Below, one piece after another: positions 6,766 through 13,582 of a stretch of 17,063 nucleotides of DNA. A program made the translations under genes and the position numbers. The notes under the pieces were generated by a model. The model was given only the letters and a program-made list of their open reading frames with translations, was not told the DNA's origin and made no database searches. This DNA is from an uncultured Oscillospiraceae bacterium (lineage in GTDB: Bacteria > Bacillota > Clostridia > Oscillospirales > Oscillospiraceae). Location of the stretch: the NCBI GenBank assembly GCA_905233785.1, contig CAJOCV010000051.1, positions 1-17,063 of the forward strand, written 5' to 3'. Every line of letters starts with the position of its first letter. Position 1 is the first letter of the stretch.

Positions 6766-8031
6766 GAGCAGCGCGGCGGCGGCGGAGCCGGGAAGCGTAG
6801 TCTCGTTCCCAATATGAAACTCCGCGTTGATGCCGAGCTTGCCGCCGATCTCATCGCGGATGAGCTGCTCCAGCACCGGGCGATAGGCGCGGCCCTTCTG
6901 CACCAGAGAGCCCTCGGCACAGATGCAGGCGGGCTTACCGCCGTTTGCGCCCGCGCCGGTCAGCAGCAGGATCGCGGCAAGATTGGTGCACATGCAGCGG
7001 GCGGAACGCGCGAACATGGCGCGGCAGATCTCCTCCACAAAGGTCTCGTCCTCCTTCGTCTCGCAGACCTGCTCCAGCCGCTCGCCGCAGGCCCAGGCGT
7101 CGATCACGGCCGAGTCGATCCAGCCCATGGCGCGCACGCGCTCGGAGGCCTGGGGTGAGAGAAGTCCCTCCTCCGCCGCGGCGCGCAGCATCGTGTGGCA
7201 CAGTTCACCCAAATACACGCCGGCGGTCAGCTTCTCAAAATGCTTCTCGCCGGGGTTATGGCTGCGCTCATCGAGCACACGGTCGAAGTCGCCGCCCTGA
7301 ATGCCGTCATACATACCGGACTCCAGGTTCACAATCATGCTGCGATCGGAATCCAGTCCCAGCTTGCCGATGCGCCTTGCAGGCAGCGAGCAGCAGGTGT
7401 TGGTGCCCGTACCGCTGACCTGACCCACGAAGCCGCTGTAATCACTGCGCCGCACAGCGGCGAGGCCGCCCAGCAGCACCGCCACAGTATCGTTCAGGAT
7501 CACGATCTTTGTGCCGAACACGCCGCGGCGCTCCAGCTCCGCCTTCAGGGACGCCGCCACCAGTTGATCCTCACAGCCGGTGATGACGACTTCCTTGTCG
7601 ATGCGCTGCACTCTGCCGTCGATCTCGGGGGTAATGTCCGCCGAGAAGGAGAAGCAGAAGCCGACCTTGTGGGTTTTGTCCATCAGGGAAATGATGGCGT
7701 TGGCGGCGAAGGAGATAAACTCTTCCCAGGTTGCGGGGCGGTCGATGCCGGGCATTTTCCATTTGCTCAAGCCGTCCACCTTGTAGCCGGAGTCATCGAA
7801 GGTAATGAGCGCCTTGCGGAAGTTGGTGCCGCCGGCGTCAATGACCACAACCGGTTTATCCAGCGGGATCGCGCCGTCGTCGCTCAAATACGTGGGGATC
7901 ATGGGCAAAGAGCCGCCCTTTCCGGCAAGTCCCCGCTCCATCTCCTCTTTCATTTTCCAGGCGTCGCGCGCAGGCTCCACCTTTTCCGGCTCCATGCCAT
8001 GCCGTCTCAGAAATTCTGCTGCCGTGCTCAT
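6760..8031 (-). CDS. Hexokinase (eukaryotic-type hexokinase family)
   Basis: This 423-residue protein belongs to the two-domain hexokinase family, not the ROK or Glk glucokinases usual in bacteria. It would phosphorylate glucose or a related hexose with ATP in the cytoplasm. Motifs are phosphate-1 DAGGTNFR (65-72), sugar-binding region GFCFSFSAD (124-132), ILNDTVAVLLGG with likely catalytic base Asp181 (178-189), phosphate-2 GTGTNTCC (207-214), NLESGMYDG (235-243) with a sugar-contacting Glu237, and CAEGSLV (371-377) in the adenosine region. The start at 8031 is favoured because upstream in-frame codons translate to a basic, low-complexity stretch over a hairpin. Its ribosome site (AAGAG) is weak. 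The stop lies in the inverted-repeat element. The sugar used cannot be fixed from sequence. Confidence 0.88.
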   Translation of the reverse strand: MSTAAEFLRRHGMEPEKVEPARDAWKMKEEMERGLAGKGGSLPMIPTYLSDDGAIPLDKPVVVIDAGGTNFRKALITFDDSGYKVDGLSKWKMPGIDRPATWEEFISFAANAIISLMDKTHKVGFCFSFSADITPEIDGRVQRIDKEVVITGCEDQLVAASLKAELERRGVFGTKIVILNDTVAVLLGGLAAVRRSDYSGFVGQVSGTGTNTCCSLPARRIGKLGLDSDRSMIVNLESGMYDGIQGGDFDRVLDERSHNPGEKHFEKLTAGVYLGELCHTMLRAAAEEGLLSPQASERVRAMGWIDSAVIDAWACGERLEQVCETKEDETFVEEICRAMFARSARCMCTNLAAILLLTGAGANGGKPACICAEGSLVQKGRAYRPVLEQLIRDEIGGKLGINAEFHIGNETTLPGSAAAALLN

Positions 8032-8042
8032 AGCGCTCTTAC

Positions 8043-8066
8043 AGCGGGCGGCAGATGCCGCCCGCT
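8043..8066 (-). promoter_or_regulatory. GC-rich hairpin just upstream of the hexokinase start
   Basis: AGCGGGCGGC (8043-8052), AGAT and GCCGCCCGCT (8057-8066) form a perfect 10-bp stem. On the minus-strand transcript it ends 11 bases before the hexokinase ATG and abuts the weak AAGAG ribosome site. No U-run follows it in that direction, so it is more likely to affect translation or mRNA stability than to terminate transcription. Confidence 0.55.
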
Positions 8067-8087
8067 TTCCTTTCTGTCTTATATAGT

Positions 8088-8100
8088 AACGGTTACCGTT
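8088..8100. promoter_or_regulatory. Operator-like palindrome between paraslipin and hexokinase genes
   Basis: AACGGTTACCGTT is an odd-length perfect inverted repeat (AACGGT, T, ACCGTT). It lies 2 bases beyond the paraslipin stop. The AACGnT/AnCGTT shape recalls LacI/GalR-type operators, which would suit a sugar kinase gene, but no -10/-35 pair was found around it. This is inference only. Confidence 0.3.
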
Positions 8101-8101
8101 T

Positions 8102-8989
8102 TTACTTCTCTTTCGCCGCTTCAATCACACCGCTGGCAAGGCCGGCAAGCCCCTGGATCTCGCTGGGGATGATGATCTTGGTCGCCTGGCCGTTCGCGGC
8201 GGCGGCAAAGGACTCAAGCGCCTTGATGCGGATCACAGCATCCGTGGGCGCGGCCTCATTAATGAGGCGGATGCCCTCGGCGGTGGCGGTCTGCACCTTC
8301 AGGATCGCCTCAGCCTGACCTTCGGCCTCGAGAATCTGCTGCTGTTTCTTCGCGTCAGCGCGCAGAATCGCGGACTCCTTCTCGCCCTCGGCCTCAAGGA
8401 TCGCGGCGCGCTTCTCGCCCTCGGCGCGCAGGATCGCCTCACGGCGCTCACGCTCGGCCTTCATCTGCTTCTCCATCGCGTTCTGGATCTCCTTGGGAGG
8501 CAGGATGTTCTTCAGCTCCACACGGTTGACCTTGATGCCCCAGGGGTCGGTCGCCTCATCCAGGATGGCGCGCATCTTGGTGTTGATGATGTCGCGGCTG
8601 GTGAGGCACTGGTCAAGCTCCAGGTCGCCGATGATGTTACGCAGCGTAGTGGCGGCCAGATTCTCAATGGCAACCATGGGCTGCTCGATGCCGTAGGTGT
8701 AGAGCTTTGGGTCGGTGATCTGGAAGTAGACCACGGTGTCGATCTGCATGGTGACGTTATCCTTGGTAATCACGGGCTGAGGCGGGAAATCCGCCACCTG
8801 CTCCTTGAGCGTGACGACCTTGGCAACTCTCTCGATAAAGGGAACCTTGAGATGCATGCCAACATTCCAGGTTTCCTTGTAGGCGCCCAGGCGTTCAATA
8901 ACGTAAGCCTTGGCCTGCTGAACGATGCGGATGTTGCGAATCAGGATGATCACAACGAGAAGGATCAATGCGACAAGTACATACCCCAT
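8102..8989 (-). CDS. SPFH/Band 7 protein (paraslipin type)
   Basis: This 295-residue membrane-anchored SPFH protein resembles the bacterial paraslipin/QmcA and stomatin-like group. One N-terminal membrane segment (about 3-19) is followed by the SPFH domain (about 20-185), with VIERLGAYKETWNVGMHLKVPFIERV and VPF/TKDNVTMQIDTVVYF landmarks. A long charged coiled coil follows (about 185-260), built from RAEGEKRAAILEAEGEKE-type repeats. The glycine/alanine-rich C-terminus is typical of oligomerising paraslipins. Such proteins assemble rings or scaffolds in membrane microdomains. AAGGAG precedes the ATG. It lies just downstream of the nfeD-type gene, the usual partner, and is probably cotranscribed with it across a 59-base AT-rich gap that shows no terminator. 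Confidence 0.92.
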   Translation of the reverse strand: MGYVLVALILLVVIILIRNIRIVQQAKAYVIERLGAYKETWNVGMHLKVPFIERVAKVVTLKEQVADFPPQPVITKDNVTMQIDTVVYFQITDPKLYTYGIEQPMVAIENLAATTLRNIIGDLELDQCLTSRDIINTKMRAILDEATDPWGIKVNRVELKNILPPKEIQNAMEKQMKAERERREAILRAEGEKRAAILEAEGEKESAILRADAKKQQQILEAEGQAEAILKVQTATAEGIRLINEAAPTDAVIRIKALESFAAAANGQATKIIIPSEIQGLAGLASGVIEAAKEK

Positions 8990-9048
8990 AATAATTCTCC
9001 TTTTAAATTAATAATTCAAAATTTCTAAAATTTCATACGATTGGGTTT

Positions 9049-9528
9049 TTAGCGACCTGAAAGGGGCGCTCTTACCGTGGCAGCCTCCTGCCTGCAAACG
9101 ATCAGCTTGACGCCATCAATGCGCAGGATGCTCAGCACCTCGCCGATCTCGGCGGTCTGTCCATCCTCCTCCATGCGAGCCGTCCAGGTTTTGCCGCCGA
9201 CGGCGGTGGCGCCGGTGCCGTGAAGATTGTCGATCCTCTCCGTCACAACGCATTCTTTGCCGATCAGCATATCGGCATTGGTGGGCTTGACGCGGCTGTT
9301 CACATATTTTTTGACCAGCGGCCTCGTCACGGCGAGCGCGGCGACAGACACCACAAGGAACCACAAAAGCTGCAGCCACACCGGCGCGTGGAACAGCGCC
9401 GCAAGCAGCGCCGCCAAAGCGCCAAGCGCAAACCAGATAGAAATCAGCCCCGGAACAAGCCCTTCCACCACAAGCAGCACAATCACGGCAAGCAGCCAGA
9501 TCAGCGCCATATTCGGGTTTTCAACCAT
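9049..9528 (-). CDS. Short NfeD-family membrane protein
   Basis: This 159-residue protein has about three hydrophobic segments at the N-terminus (about 8-26, 28-46, 50-69) and then a C-terminal beta-rich OB-fold-like domain (about 82-148). A segment of the type LIGKECVVTERIDNLHGTG opens the latter. That is the short NfeD form without the ClpP-like protease domain. NfeD proteins are encoded beside SPFH proteins and are thought to work with them in membrane organisation. AAGGAG lies 9 bases before the ATG at 9528. A second Met at residue 7 is possible but less well placed. Confidence 0.88.
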   Translation of the reverse strand: MVENPNMALIWLLAVIVLLVVEGLVPGLISIWFALGALAALLAALFHAPVWLQLLWFLVVSVAALAVTRPLVKKYVNSRVKPTNADMLIGKECVVTERIDNLHGTGATAVGGKTWTARMEEDGQTAEIGEVLSILRIDGVKLIVCRQEAATVRAPLSGR

Positions 9529-9572
9529 GAGGGAACACTCCTTTCCGCAACCTGAGAATTCTGCCGTCTATC

Positions 9573-9601
9573 ATTATATCTTGCCCTCCTGTTTTTCGCA
9601 A
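9573..9601 (-). promoter_or_regulatory. Sigma-A-type promoter of the nfeD-paraslipin(-hexokinase) unit
   Basis: On the minus strand, TTGCGA (9601-9596), a 17-base spacer and consensus TATAAT (9578-9573) lie about 45 bases before the NfeD start. No other strong promoter was seen before the hexokinase gene, so read-through to it is possible. Confidence 0.75.
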
Positions 9602-9661
9602 GAGCTTTTCGTGTTGGAAAGAAATTTTTATTCTTTCGTACTTTAGCTCTTTACATTTATG

Positions 9662-9688
9662 TTGCGCTGATGTAAGATAGGATATAAT
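9662..9688 (+). promoter_or_regulatory. Probable promoter of the yerC-type gene
   Basis: A perfect TATAAT (9683-9688) lies 28 bases before the start codon. The best -35 is TTGCGC (9662-9667) with a short 15-base spacer; TTTACA at 9650-9655 is too far away. The -10 is convincing and the -35 is weak. Confidence 0.5.
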
Positions 9689-9716
9689 CGAAAACAAATC
9701 GAAACCGGAGGTTGGC

Positions 9717-10013
9717 ATGAACAAACTCAACCGCAAGCCCCGCAATGATCGGATGTATGAAGCGATTCTTTCCCTCCGTTCTGTGGATGAATGCAAAAAA
9801 TTTCTGGATGATCTGTGCTCTATTTCGGAGCTGATGGCAATGGAACAGCGCTTCCAGGTGGCCGCCTGCCTCAACGACGGTATGATCTATAACGACATCC
9901 TGGCCGAGACCGGCGCCTCCAGCGCCACGATCAGCCGTGTCAACCGGTCCCTGCAATACGGCAGCGGCGGCTACGACATCGCTTTTTCGCGGCTCAAGGA
10001 GATGGGCAAATGA
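9717..10013 (+). CDS. TrpR-related YerC/YecD-type DNA-binding protein
   Basis: This 98-residue protein fits the YerC/YecD family of TrpR-like repressors found widely in Bacillota. It is all-helical, with the helix-turn-helix in the stretch YNDILAETGASSATISRVNRSL (about 61-82). The landmark SELMAMEQRFQVAACLNDG lies before it. The targets of this family are poorly known. GGAGG is 6 bases upstream of the ATG. The ATGA overlap with the next gene (10010-10013) indicates a two-gene operon with the methyltransferase. Confidence 0.9.
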   Translation: MNKLNRKPRNDRMYEAILSLRSVDECKKFLDDLCSISELMAMEQRFQVAACLNDGMIYNDILAETGASSATISRVNRSLQYGSGGYDIAFSRLKEMGK

Positions 10014-10732
10014 GCGCTTACGGCTCGCTTGCGGCCTGGTATGACGCGCTCACGGGTGATGTGCCCTACTCGGAGTTTGCGGATTTCTATGAGACGGAGT
10101 TTGCCCGCAGCGGCGGCGAATTCCGTCTCCTTTTAGACCTCTGCTGCGGAACGGGGACGCTGACGGCGGAGATGGCGCGGCGGGGCTATGAGATGATCGG
10201 GGTGGATGCTTCGCCCGATATGTTGATGCAGGCGCGGGAAAAATGCGCCGATTTGCCGCTTCCTCCCCTGCTGCTGTGCCAGGATGCCTCTGAAATCGAC
10301 CTCTACGGCACGGTGGATGCGGCATACTGTTCTCTTGACGGTTTCAATTACATCGCCCCCTCTTCTCTTCGCACGGCGTTTTCTCGCCTGCGCTATTTCA
10401 TCCGCCCCGGCGGCCTTCTCTTATTTGACGTACACACGCCGGAATGGTTCCGCTCGCTGGACGGGAAAATTTTTGTGGATGAATCGGACGATGTGCTATG
10501 TCTCTGGCGGGCAGATTTCGACGAAGAGGACGACAAGATCGTCTACGGCATGGATCTCTTCGAGCGCCAGGGTCGGCTCTGGAAGCGCAGCGGTGAGGAG
10601 CATATCGAATACGCCCACGAACTGAGCTGGCTCACAGATACACTGACAGAGCTCGGGTATAAGGACGTTCGACTCTTGACCGATTGTCCCCAGAAGGATC
10701 AGGGGCGCGTGTTTCTCGCCGCGCTGCGGTGA
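10010..10732 (+). CDS. Class I SAM-dependent methyltransferase
   Basis: This 240-residue cytoplasmic protein has a Rossmann-type methyltransferase core. Motif I LLDLCCGTGT is at 41-50, the acidic ribose-binding loop GVDASPDML at 64-72, a CQDASEIDL motif near 90-98 and a post-motif RPGGLLLFDVHT near 142-153. The N-terminal YGSLAAWYDALTGDVPY resembles the family of small uncharacterised methyltransferases found beside RNA or translation genes. The substrate is unknown. It is coupled to the yerC-type gene by a 4-base overlap, with AAGGAG 8 bases upstream of its ATG. Confidence 0.85.
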   Translation: MSAYGSLAAWYDALTGDVPYSEFADFYETEFARSGGEFRLLLDLCCGTGTLTAEMARRGYEMIGVDASPDMLMQAREKCADLPLPPLLLCQDASEIDLYGTVDAAYCSLDGFNYIAPSSLRTAFSRLRYFIRPGGLLLFDVHTPEWFRSLDGKIFVDESDDVLCLWRADFDEEDDKIVYGMDLFERQGRLWKRSGEEHIEYAHELSWLTDTLTELGYKDVRLLTDCPQKDQGRVFLAALR

Positions 10733-10790
10733 AAAAGCGGTCAGTGAAAGTGTCACTTTTTACCATTTACTGTTTCAGAAAGGATTTTTT

Positions 10791-11687
10791 ATGGATAAGA
10801 TCATTCGCGCGACCGCCGCAGAAGGCTTTGTGAAGATGGCGGTCATCACCGCGCGGGACACGGTGGAGCGCGCCCGCGAGATTCATCACTGCTCCCCCAC
10901 CGCGTCCGCCGCTCTCGGGCGCACACTCTGCGCCGCCTCCCTGCTGGGAGAGGCCATGAAGGAGGAGAACGCCACCCTCACCATCCGCGTGAACGGCGGC
11001 GGCCCGATCAGGAGCGTGATCGCCGTATCCGATTCCAAGGGCTATGTGCGCGGCACGGTGGGCGATCCGACGGTCGATCCGCCCCGCAGGCGCGACGGCA
11101 AGCTCAACGTGGGCGCCGCTGTCGGCGCTGACGGTATGCTCACCGTGAGCCGGGATATTGGCCTGCGCGAGCCCTATATCGGTTCCACCGAGCTGCGCTC
11201 CGGCGAGATCGCCGAGGATATTACCGCCTATCTCCTGGAAAGCGAACAGGTTCCCTCTGCCTGCGCTCTGGGTGTATTGGTAGACGCCGACCGCAGCATC
11301 AAGGCCGCCGGCGGCTTCATCGTGCAGCTCATGCCGGGCGCGGACGAGGAACTGATCGCAAAGCTGGAGGACAACATCTTCCTGATGGATCAGCTCACCA
11401 CGCTTTTAGACGAGGACGGCACCGACGCCGTTTTTGCGCAGGTGCTCAAGGGTCTGGAATACCACCTGGTGGGCGAAGCGCCGGTTGGCTATCGTTGCTA
11501 TTGCAGCCGGGAGCGTGTGGAGGACGCGCTGCGCTGTGTTGAAAAGAGCGAGCTGCAAGAGATGATCGACGCGGGGGAAGCAGTGGAGATTTCCTGCGAG
11601 TTTTGCGACGCGCGCTATGCTTTTTCACCTGACGATTTACGCGCTATTTTTGCGCAAAACGAAAAAAATGAAAAAATTGAAAAATAG
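10791..11687 (+). CDS. hslO: Redox-regulated chaperone Hsp33
   Basis: This 298-residue protein is the cytosolic holdase Hsp33, activated when oxidants release zinc from its C-terminal switch. The four zinc cysteines are present as Cys236-x-Cys238 and Cys269-x2-Cys272, separated by 30 residues, the family spacing. The N-terminal core has typical stretches such as GGGPIRSVIAVSDSKGYVRG (69-88) and VSRDIGLREPYIGSTELRSG (119-138). AAAGGA precedes the ATG. The last 10 residues (QNEKNEKIEK) are encoded by an AT-rich, A-run tail unlike the rest of the gene. It may be expressed with the upstream genes, although a 58-base gap separates them. No terminator is seen after it. Confidence 0.96.
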   Translation: MDKIIRATAAEGFVKMAVITARDTVERAREIHHCSPTASAALGRTLCAASLLGEAMKEENATLTIRVNGGGPIRSVIAVSDSKGYVRGTVGDPTVDPPRRRDGKLNVGAAVGADGMLTVSRDIGLREPYIGSTELRSGEIAEDITAYLLESEQVPSACALGVLVDADRSIKAAGGFIVQLMPGADEELIAKLEDNIFLMDQLTTLLDEDGTDAVFAQVLKGLEYHLVGEAPVGYRCYCSRERVEDALRCVEKSELQEMIDAGEAVEISCEFCDARYAFSPDDLRAIFAQNEKNEKIEK

Positions 11688-11690
11688 ATA

Positions 11691-11719
11691 TTGACAAATC
11701 CGATTTTATCAGGTATTAT
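11691..11719 (+). promoter_or_regulatory. Strong promoter of the tRNA cluster
   Basis: TTGACA (11691-11696), a 17-base spacer and TATTAT (11714-11719) begin 3 bases after the hslO stop codon. Transcription would start only a few bases before tRNA-Val. Confidence 0.85.
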
Positions 11720-11733
11720 GACAAAGCTGTCGC

Positions 11734-11810
11734 GGGAGCATAGCTCAGCTGGTTAGAGCACCTGCCTTACAAGCAGGGGGTCACTGGTTCGAGTCCAGTT
11801 GTTCCCACCA
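11734..11810 (+). tRNA. tRNA-Val (anticodon UAC)
   Basis: A full cloverleaf is visible. The acceptor GGGAGCA pairs with TGTTCCC, the D-arm contains AGCTCAGCTGGTTAGAGC, and the anticodon stem CCTGC/GCAGG holds loop CTTACAA with anticodon TAC. The T-loop is GGTTCGAGTCC. The discriminator A is followed by an encoded CCA. Length 77 bases. Confidence 0.96.
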
Positions 11811-11818
11811 CCACGTCA

Positions 11819-11924
11819 GAAGAAGTCCACTCCATTCCGCTTCCGCCGAAGCGGCGAAAGCTCCATATCCGTGGTCTCCTTCTTCCTTTCAAAATCAAAA
11901 CCACTTCGTTGGGTTTTGATTTTG
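11819..11924 (+). repeat. Two inverted repeats in the 145-base spacer between tRNA-Val and tRNA-Phe
   Basis: GAAGAAG (11819-11825) pairs with CTTCTTC (11879-11885) around an internal GC-rich fold. CAAAATCAAAACC (11890-11902) then pairs perfectly with GGTTTTGATTTTG (11912-11924). Neither is directly followed by a clean U-run, although T6 occurs at about 11935-11940. The role may be tRNA precursor processing or partial termination. No gene was found in the spacer. Confidence 0.6.
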
Positions 11925-11955
11925 GCCGATCAGGTTTTTTGACAGCTTTGAATAT

Positions 11956-12030
<75 letters not shown>

Positions 12031-12031
<1 letters not shown>

Positions 12032-12049
12032 CCCCGTTTTTAACGGGGT
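12031..12049 (+). repeat. Hairpin between tRNA-Phe and tRNA-Gly
   Basis: ACCCCGTT (12031-12038), loop TTT and AACGGGGT (12042-12049) form a perfect 8-bp stem. It begins on the last A of the tRNA-Phe CCA and ends 4 bases before tRNA-Gly. No U-run follows. Confidence 0.65.
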
Positions 12050-12053
12050 ATTC

Positions 12054-12129
12054 GCGGGCATAGCTCATCCGGTAGAGCGCCACCTTGCCAAGGTGGAGGT
12101 AGCGAGTTCGAGCCTCGTTGCCCGCTCCA
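12054..12129 (+). tRNA. tRNA-Gly (anticodon GCC)
   Basis: The acceptor GCGGGCA pairs with TGCCCGC. The anticodon stem CCACC/GGTGG holds loop TTGCCAA with anticodon GCC. The T-loop is GTTCGAGCC. Discriminator T and an encoded CCA follow. Length 76 bases. Confidence 0.95.
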
Positions 12130-12135
12130 AGCATG

Positions 12136-12163
12136 GATTTGTGGGTTTCATCGCCCACAAATC
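12136..12163 (+). repeat. Hairpin between tRNA-Gly and tRNA-Cys
   Basis: GATTTGTGGG (12136-12145), loop TTTCATCG and CCCACAAATC (12154-12163) form a perfect 10-bp stem in the 40-base spacer. No U-run follows. Confidence 0.65.
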
Positions 12164-12169
12164 TTATAT

Positions 12170-12244
12170 GGCGCCATAGCCAAGTGGTAAGGCAGCGGAC
12201 TGCAAATCCGCGATTCCCCAGTTCAAGTCTGGGTGGCGCCTCCA
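12170..12244 (+). tRNA. tRNA-Cys (anticodon GCA)
   Basis: The acceptor GGCGCCA pairs with TGGCGCC. The anticodon stem GCGGA/TCCGC holds loop CTGCAAA with anticodon GCA. The T-loop is GTTCAAGTC. Discriminator T and an encoded CCA follow. Length 75 bases. Confidence 0.95.
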
Positions 12245-12319
12245 AAAAAATATACGCTCCGGTTCTCCCTCCGCGAGATAGTCGCTTTGAGGTGTTGGCC
12301 GTCGGCTTAATGGTATTTG

Positions 12320-12356
12320 AAATCGGCATGACCCGTGTGGTCACGCCGATTTTTTT
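12320..12356 (+). terminator. Intrinsic terminator of the tRNA cluster
   Basis: AAATCGGC (12320-12327) pairs with GCCGATTT (12345-12352), and TGACC (12329-12333) with GGTCA (12339-12343), around loop CGTGT with one A/C mismatch. A run of seven T ends at 12356. Confidence 0.9.
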
Positions 12357-12497
12357 ATTTCCGGCAGAACGCCTCCTTCCGGAAGAAGGGTCTTCCCTTC
12401 TGTCGGCGATGCTTCGTGACACCGGAGCTGCTTCGCTCAAATACCCGCGGAATAATCCGCCTCCCATTCGGCTCTTTCCGTCTTAATAAAACTTAAC
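12357..12497. other. Non-coding gap between the tRNA terminator and the sortase promoter
   Basis: No credible gene is seen. The stretch holds one short perfect hairpin, AGAAGGG (12384-12390), TCTT, CCCTTCT (12395-12401), without a U-run. Reading frames crossing it have no ribosome site and continue over tRNA genes. Confidence 0.6.
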
Positions 12498-12526
12498 TTT
12501 TCTTTTCTTTGCAAGTGATGTATAAT
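12498..12526 (+). promoter_or_regulatory. Possible promoter of the sortase gene
   Basis: A consensus TATAAT (12521-12526) lies 32 bases before the start codon. The region 17 bases upstream (TTTTCT, 12498-12503) is a poor -35, so an activator or an alternative -35 may be involved. Confidence 0.45.
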
Positions 12527-12557
12527 AAACACATCGTAAGACAAAGGAGCATTTTCG

Positions 12558-13448
12558 ATGAAGAACACCGAACAGCCCCCGATTTCCGGGCGGTATGAGA
12601 CACGCGACCCCAGCGCTGCGCCGCAGCGCCGCGGGCGGAAGAAGAAAACGAAATTCAACACAACGGCGCTTTTGCTGGTCCTGGTGATGGTTTTCGGCGT
12701 TATCTTCGGCTACAGCGCCTATCGCCTGTACAGCATGATGAGCGAGTATCACGACTCCCGCGAGCGTTACAGCGCCGTGGCGGATTCGGCCATCAGCTCG
12801 GCTGCTCTCGCCCCCACGACCGCGCCGTTTGCGGTAAATCCCGGTGAGTCTGCCGCCGCGCTGCAATCGGCGGAGAGCTCCCCCATTCAGGTCGATTTCA
12901 ACGCGCTTTTGCAGCAGTGCCCGGACATCATCGGCTGGATTTACTGTGAGGATACGGTCATCAACTATCCAATGGTACGCGGCAGCGACAATGACTATTA
13001 CCTGCACCGCTTCATCGACGGCAGCTACAACGGCGGCGGAACCCTGTTTATGGACTGCAAGTGCAATCGGGATTTCTCCGATCCCAACTCCATTATCTAC
13101 GGTCACCACATGAACGACGGCTCCATGTTCGCAAGCCTGAAGAAATACCGCAACGATCCGGATTACTACGGCAAGCACCCCACCTTTTACATCAACACTC
13201 CCACGCAGAATTACCGTATGGACGTATTCGCAGGCTTTGTGTGTGACGCGGACTCTGACACCTACACCATCGGCTTTGCCGACGACGCAAGCTATGACAG
13301 CTGGCTTGCGCGCATGATCTCTCAGTCTGATTTTACCACAAATGTCCAGGTAAGCTCCGAGGATCACATCGTCACGCTCTCCACTTGCTCTTATGAATGG
13401 TACGACGCGCGCTATGTGGTGCTGGGCAAGCTGGTGCCGATCGGCTGA
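12558..13448 (+). CDS. srtB: Class B sortase
   Basis: This 296-residue membrane-bound transpeptidase cleaves a C-terminal sorting motif between Thr and Gly and joins the protein to peptidoglycan. A proline/basic cytoplasmic N-terminus (1-32) precedes a single membrane segment (about 34-56), giving an extracellular catalytic domain. Catalytic residues are visible: His183 in IIYGHHMNDGSMF, Cys277 in TLSTCSYEW, and Arg285 in DARYVVLG. The SrtB-type opening FNALLQQCPDIIGWIYCEDTVINYPMVRG (in pieces, about 114-142) is also present. AAAGGAG lies 9 bases before the ATG. The next gene encodes a surface protein ending in SPKTG, its likely substrate. Confidence 0.93.
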   Translation: MKNTEQPPISGRYETRDPSAAPQRRGRKKKTKFNTTALLLVLVMVFGVIFGYSAYRLYSMMSEYHDSRERYSAVADSAISSAALAPTTAPFAVNPGESAAALQSAESSPIQVDFNALLQQCPDIIGWIYCEDTVINYPMVRGSDNDYYLHRFIDGSYNGGGTLFMDCKCNRDFSDPNSIIYGHHMNDGSMFASLKKYRNDPDYYGKHPTFYINTPTQNYRMDVFAGFVCDADSDTYTIGFADDASYDSWLARMISQSDFTTNVQVSSEDHIVTLSTCSYEWYDARYVVLGKLVPIG

Positions 13449-13490
13449 AAAATGGAAGATTTCGGCCAAAGCGACTTAAGAATTCTTATG

Positions 13491-13519
13491 TTGTATTCTC
13501 GCGCAAAGCAAATTATAAT
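13491..13519 (+). promoter_or_regulatory. Promoter of the SPKTG surface protein gene
   Basis: TTGTAT (13491-13496), a 17-base spacer and TATAAT (13514-13519) lie 64 bases before the start codon. The short leader that follows contains GTCGAA...TTCGAC (about 13534-13552), a small hairpin before the ribosome site. The substrate can therefore be expressed apart from the sortase. Confidence 0.7.
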
Positions 13520-13582
13520 GGCATTGTAAAAAGTCGAAGAAAGCTTTTCGACAGAATCCATTGATTTTTGAGGTGAATGGAA

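Noticed and set aside
8043..8066. GC hairpin as a terminator of the paraslipin transcript
   Set aside because: On the minus strand no U-run follows the stem. The pyrimidine tract is on the other side, where no plus-strand gene would use it.
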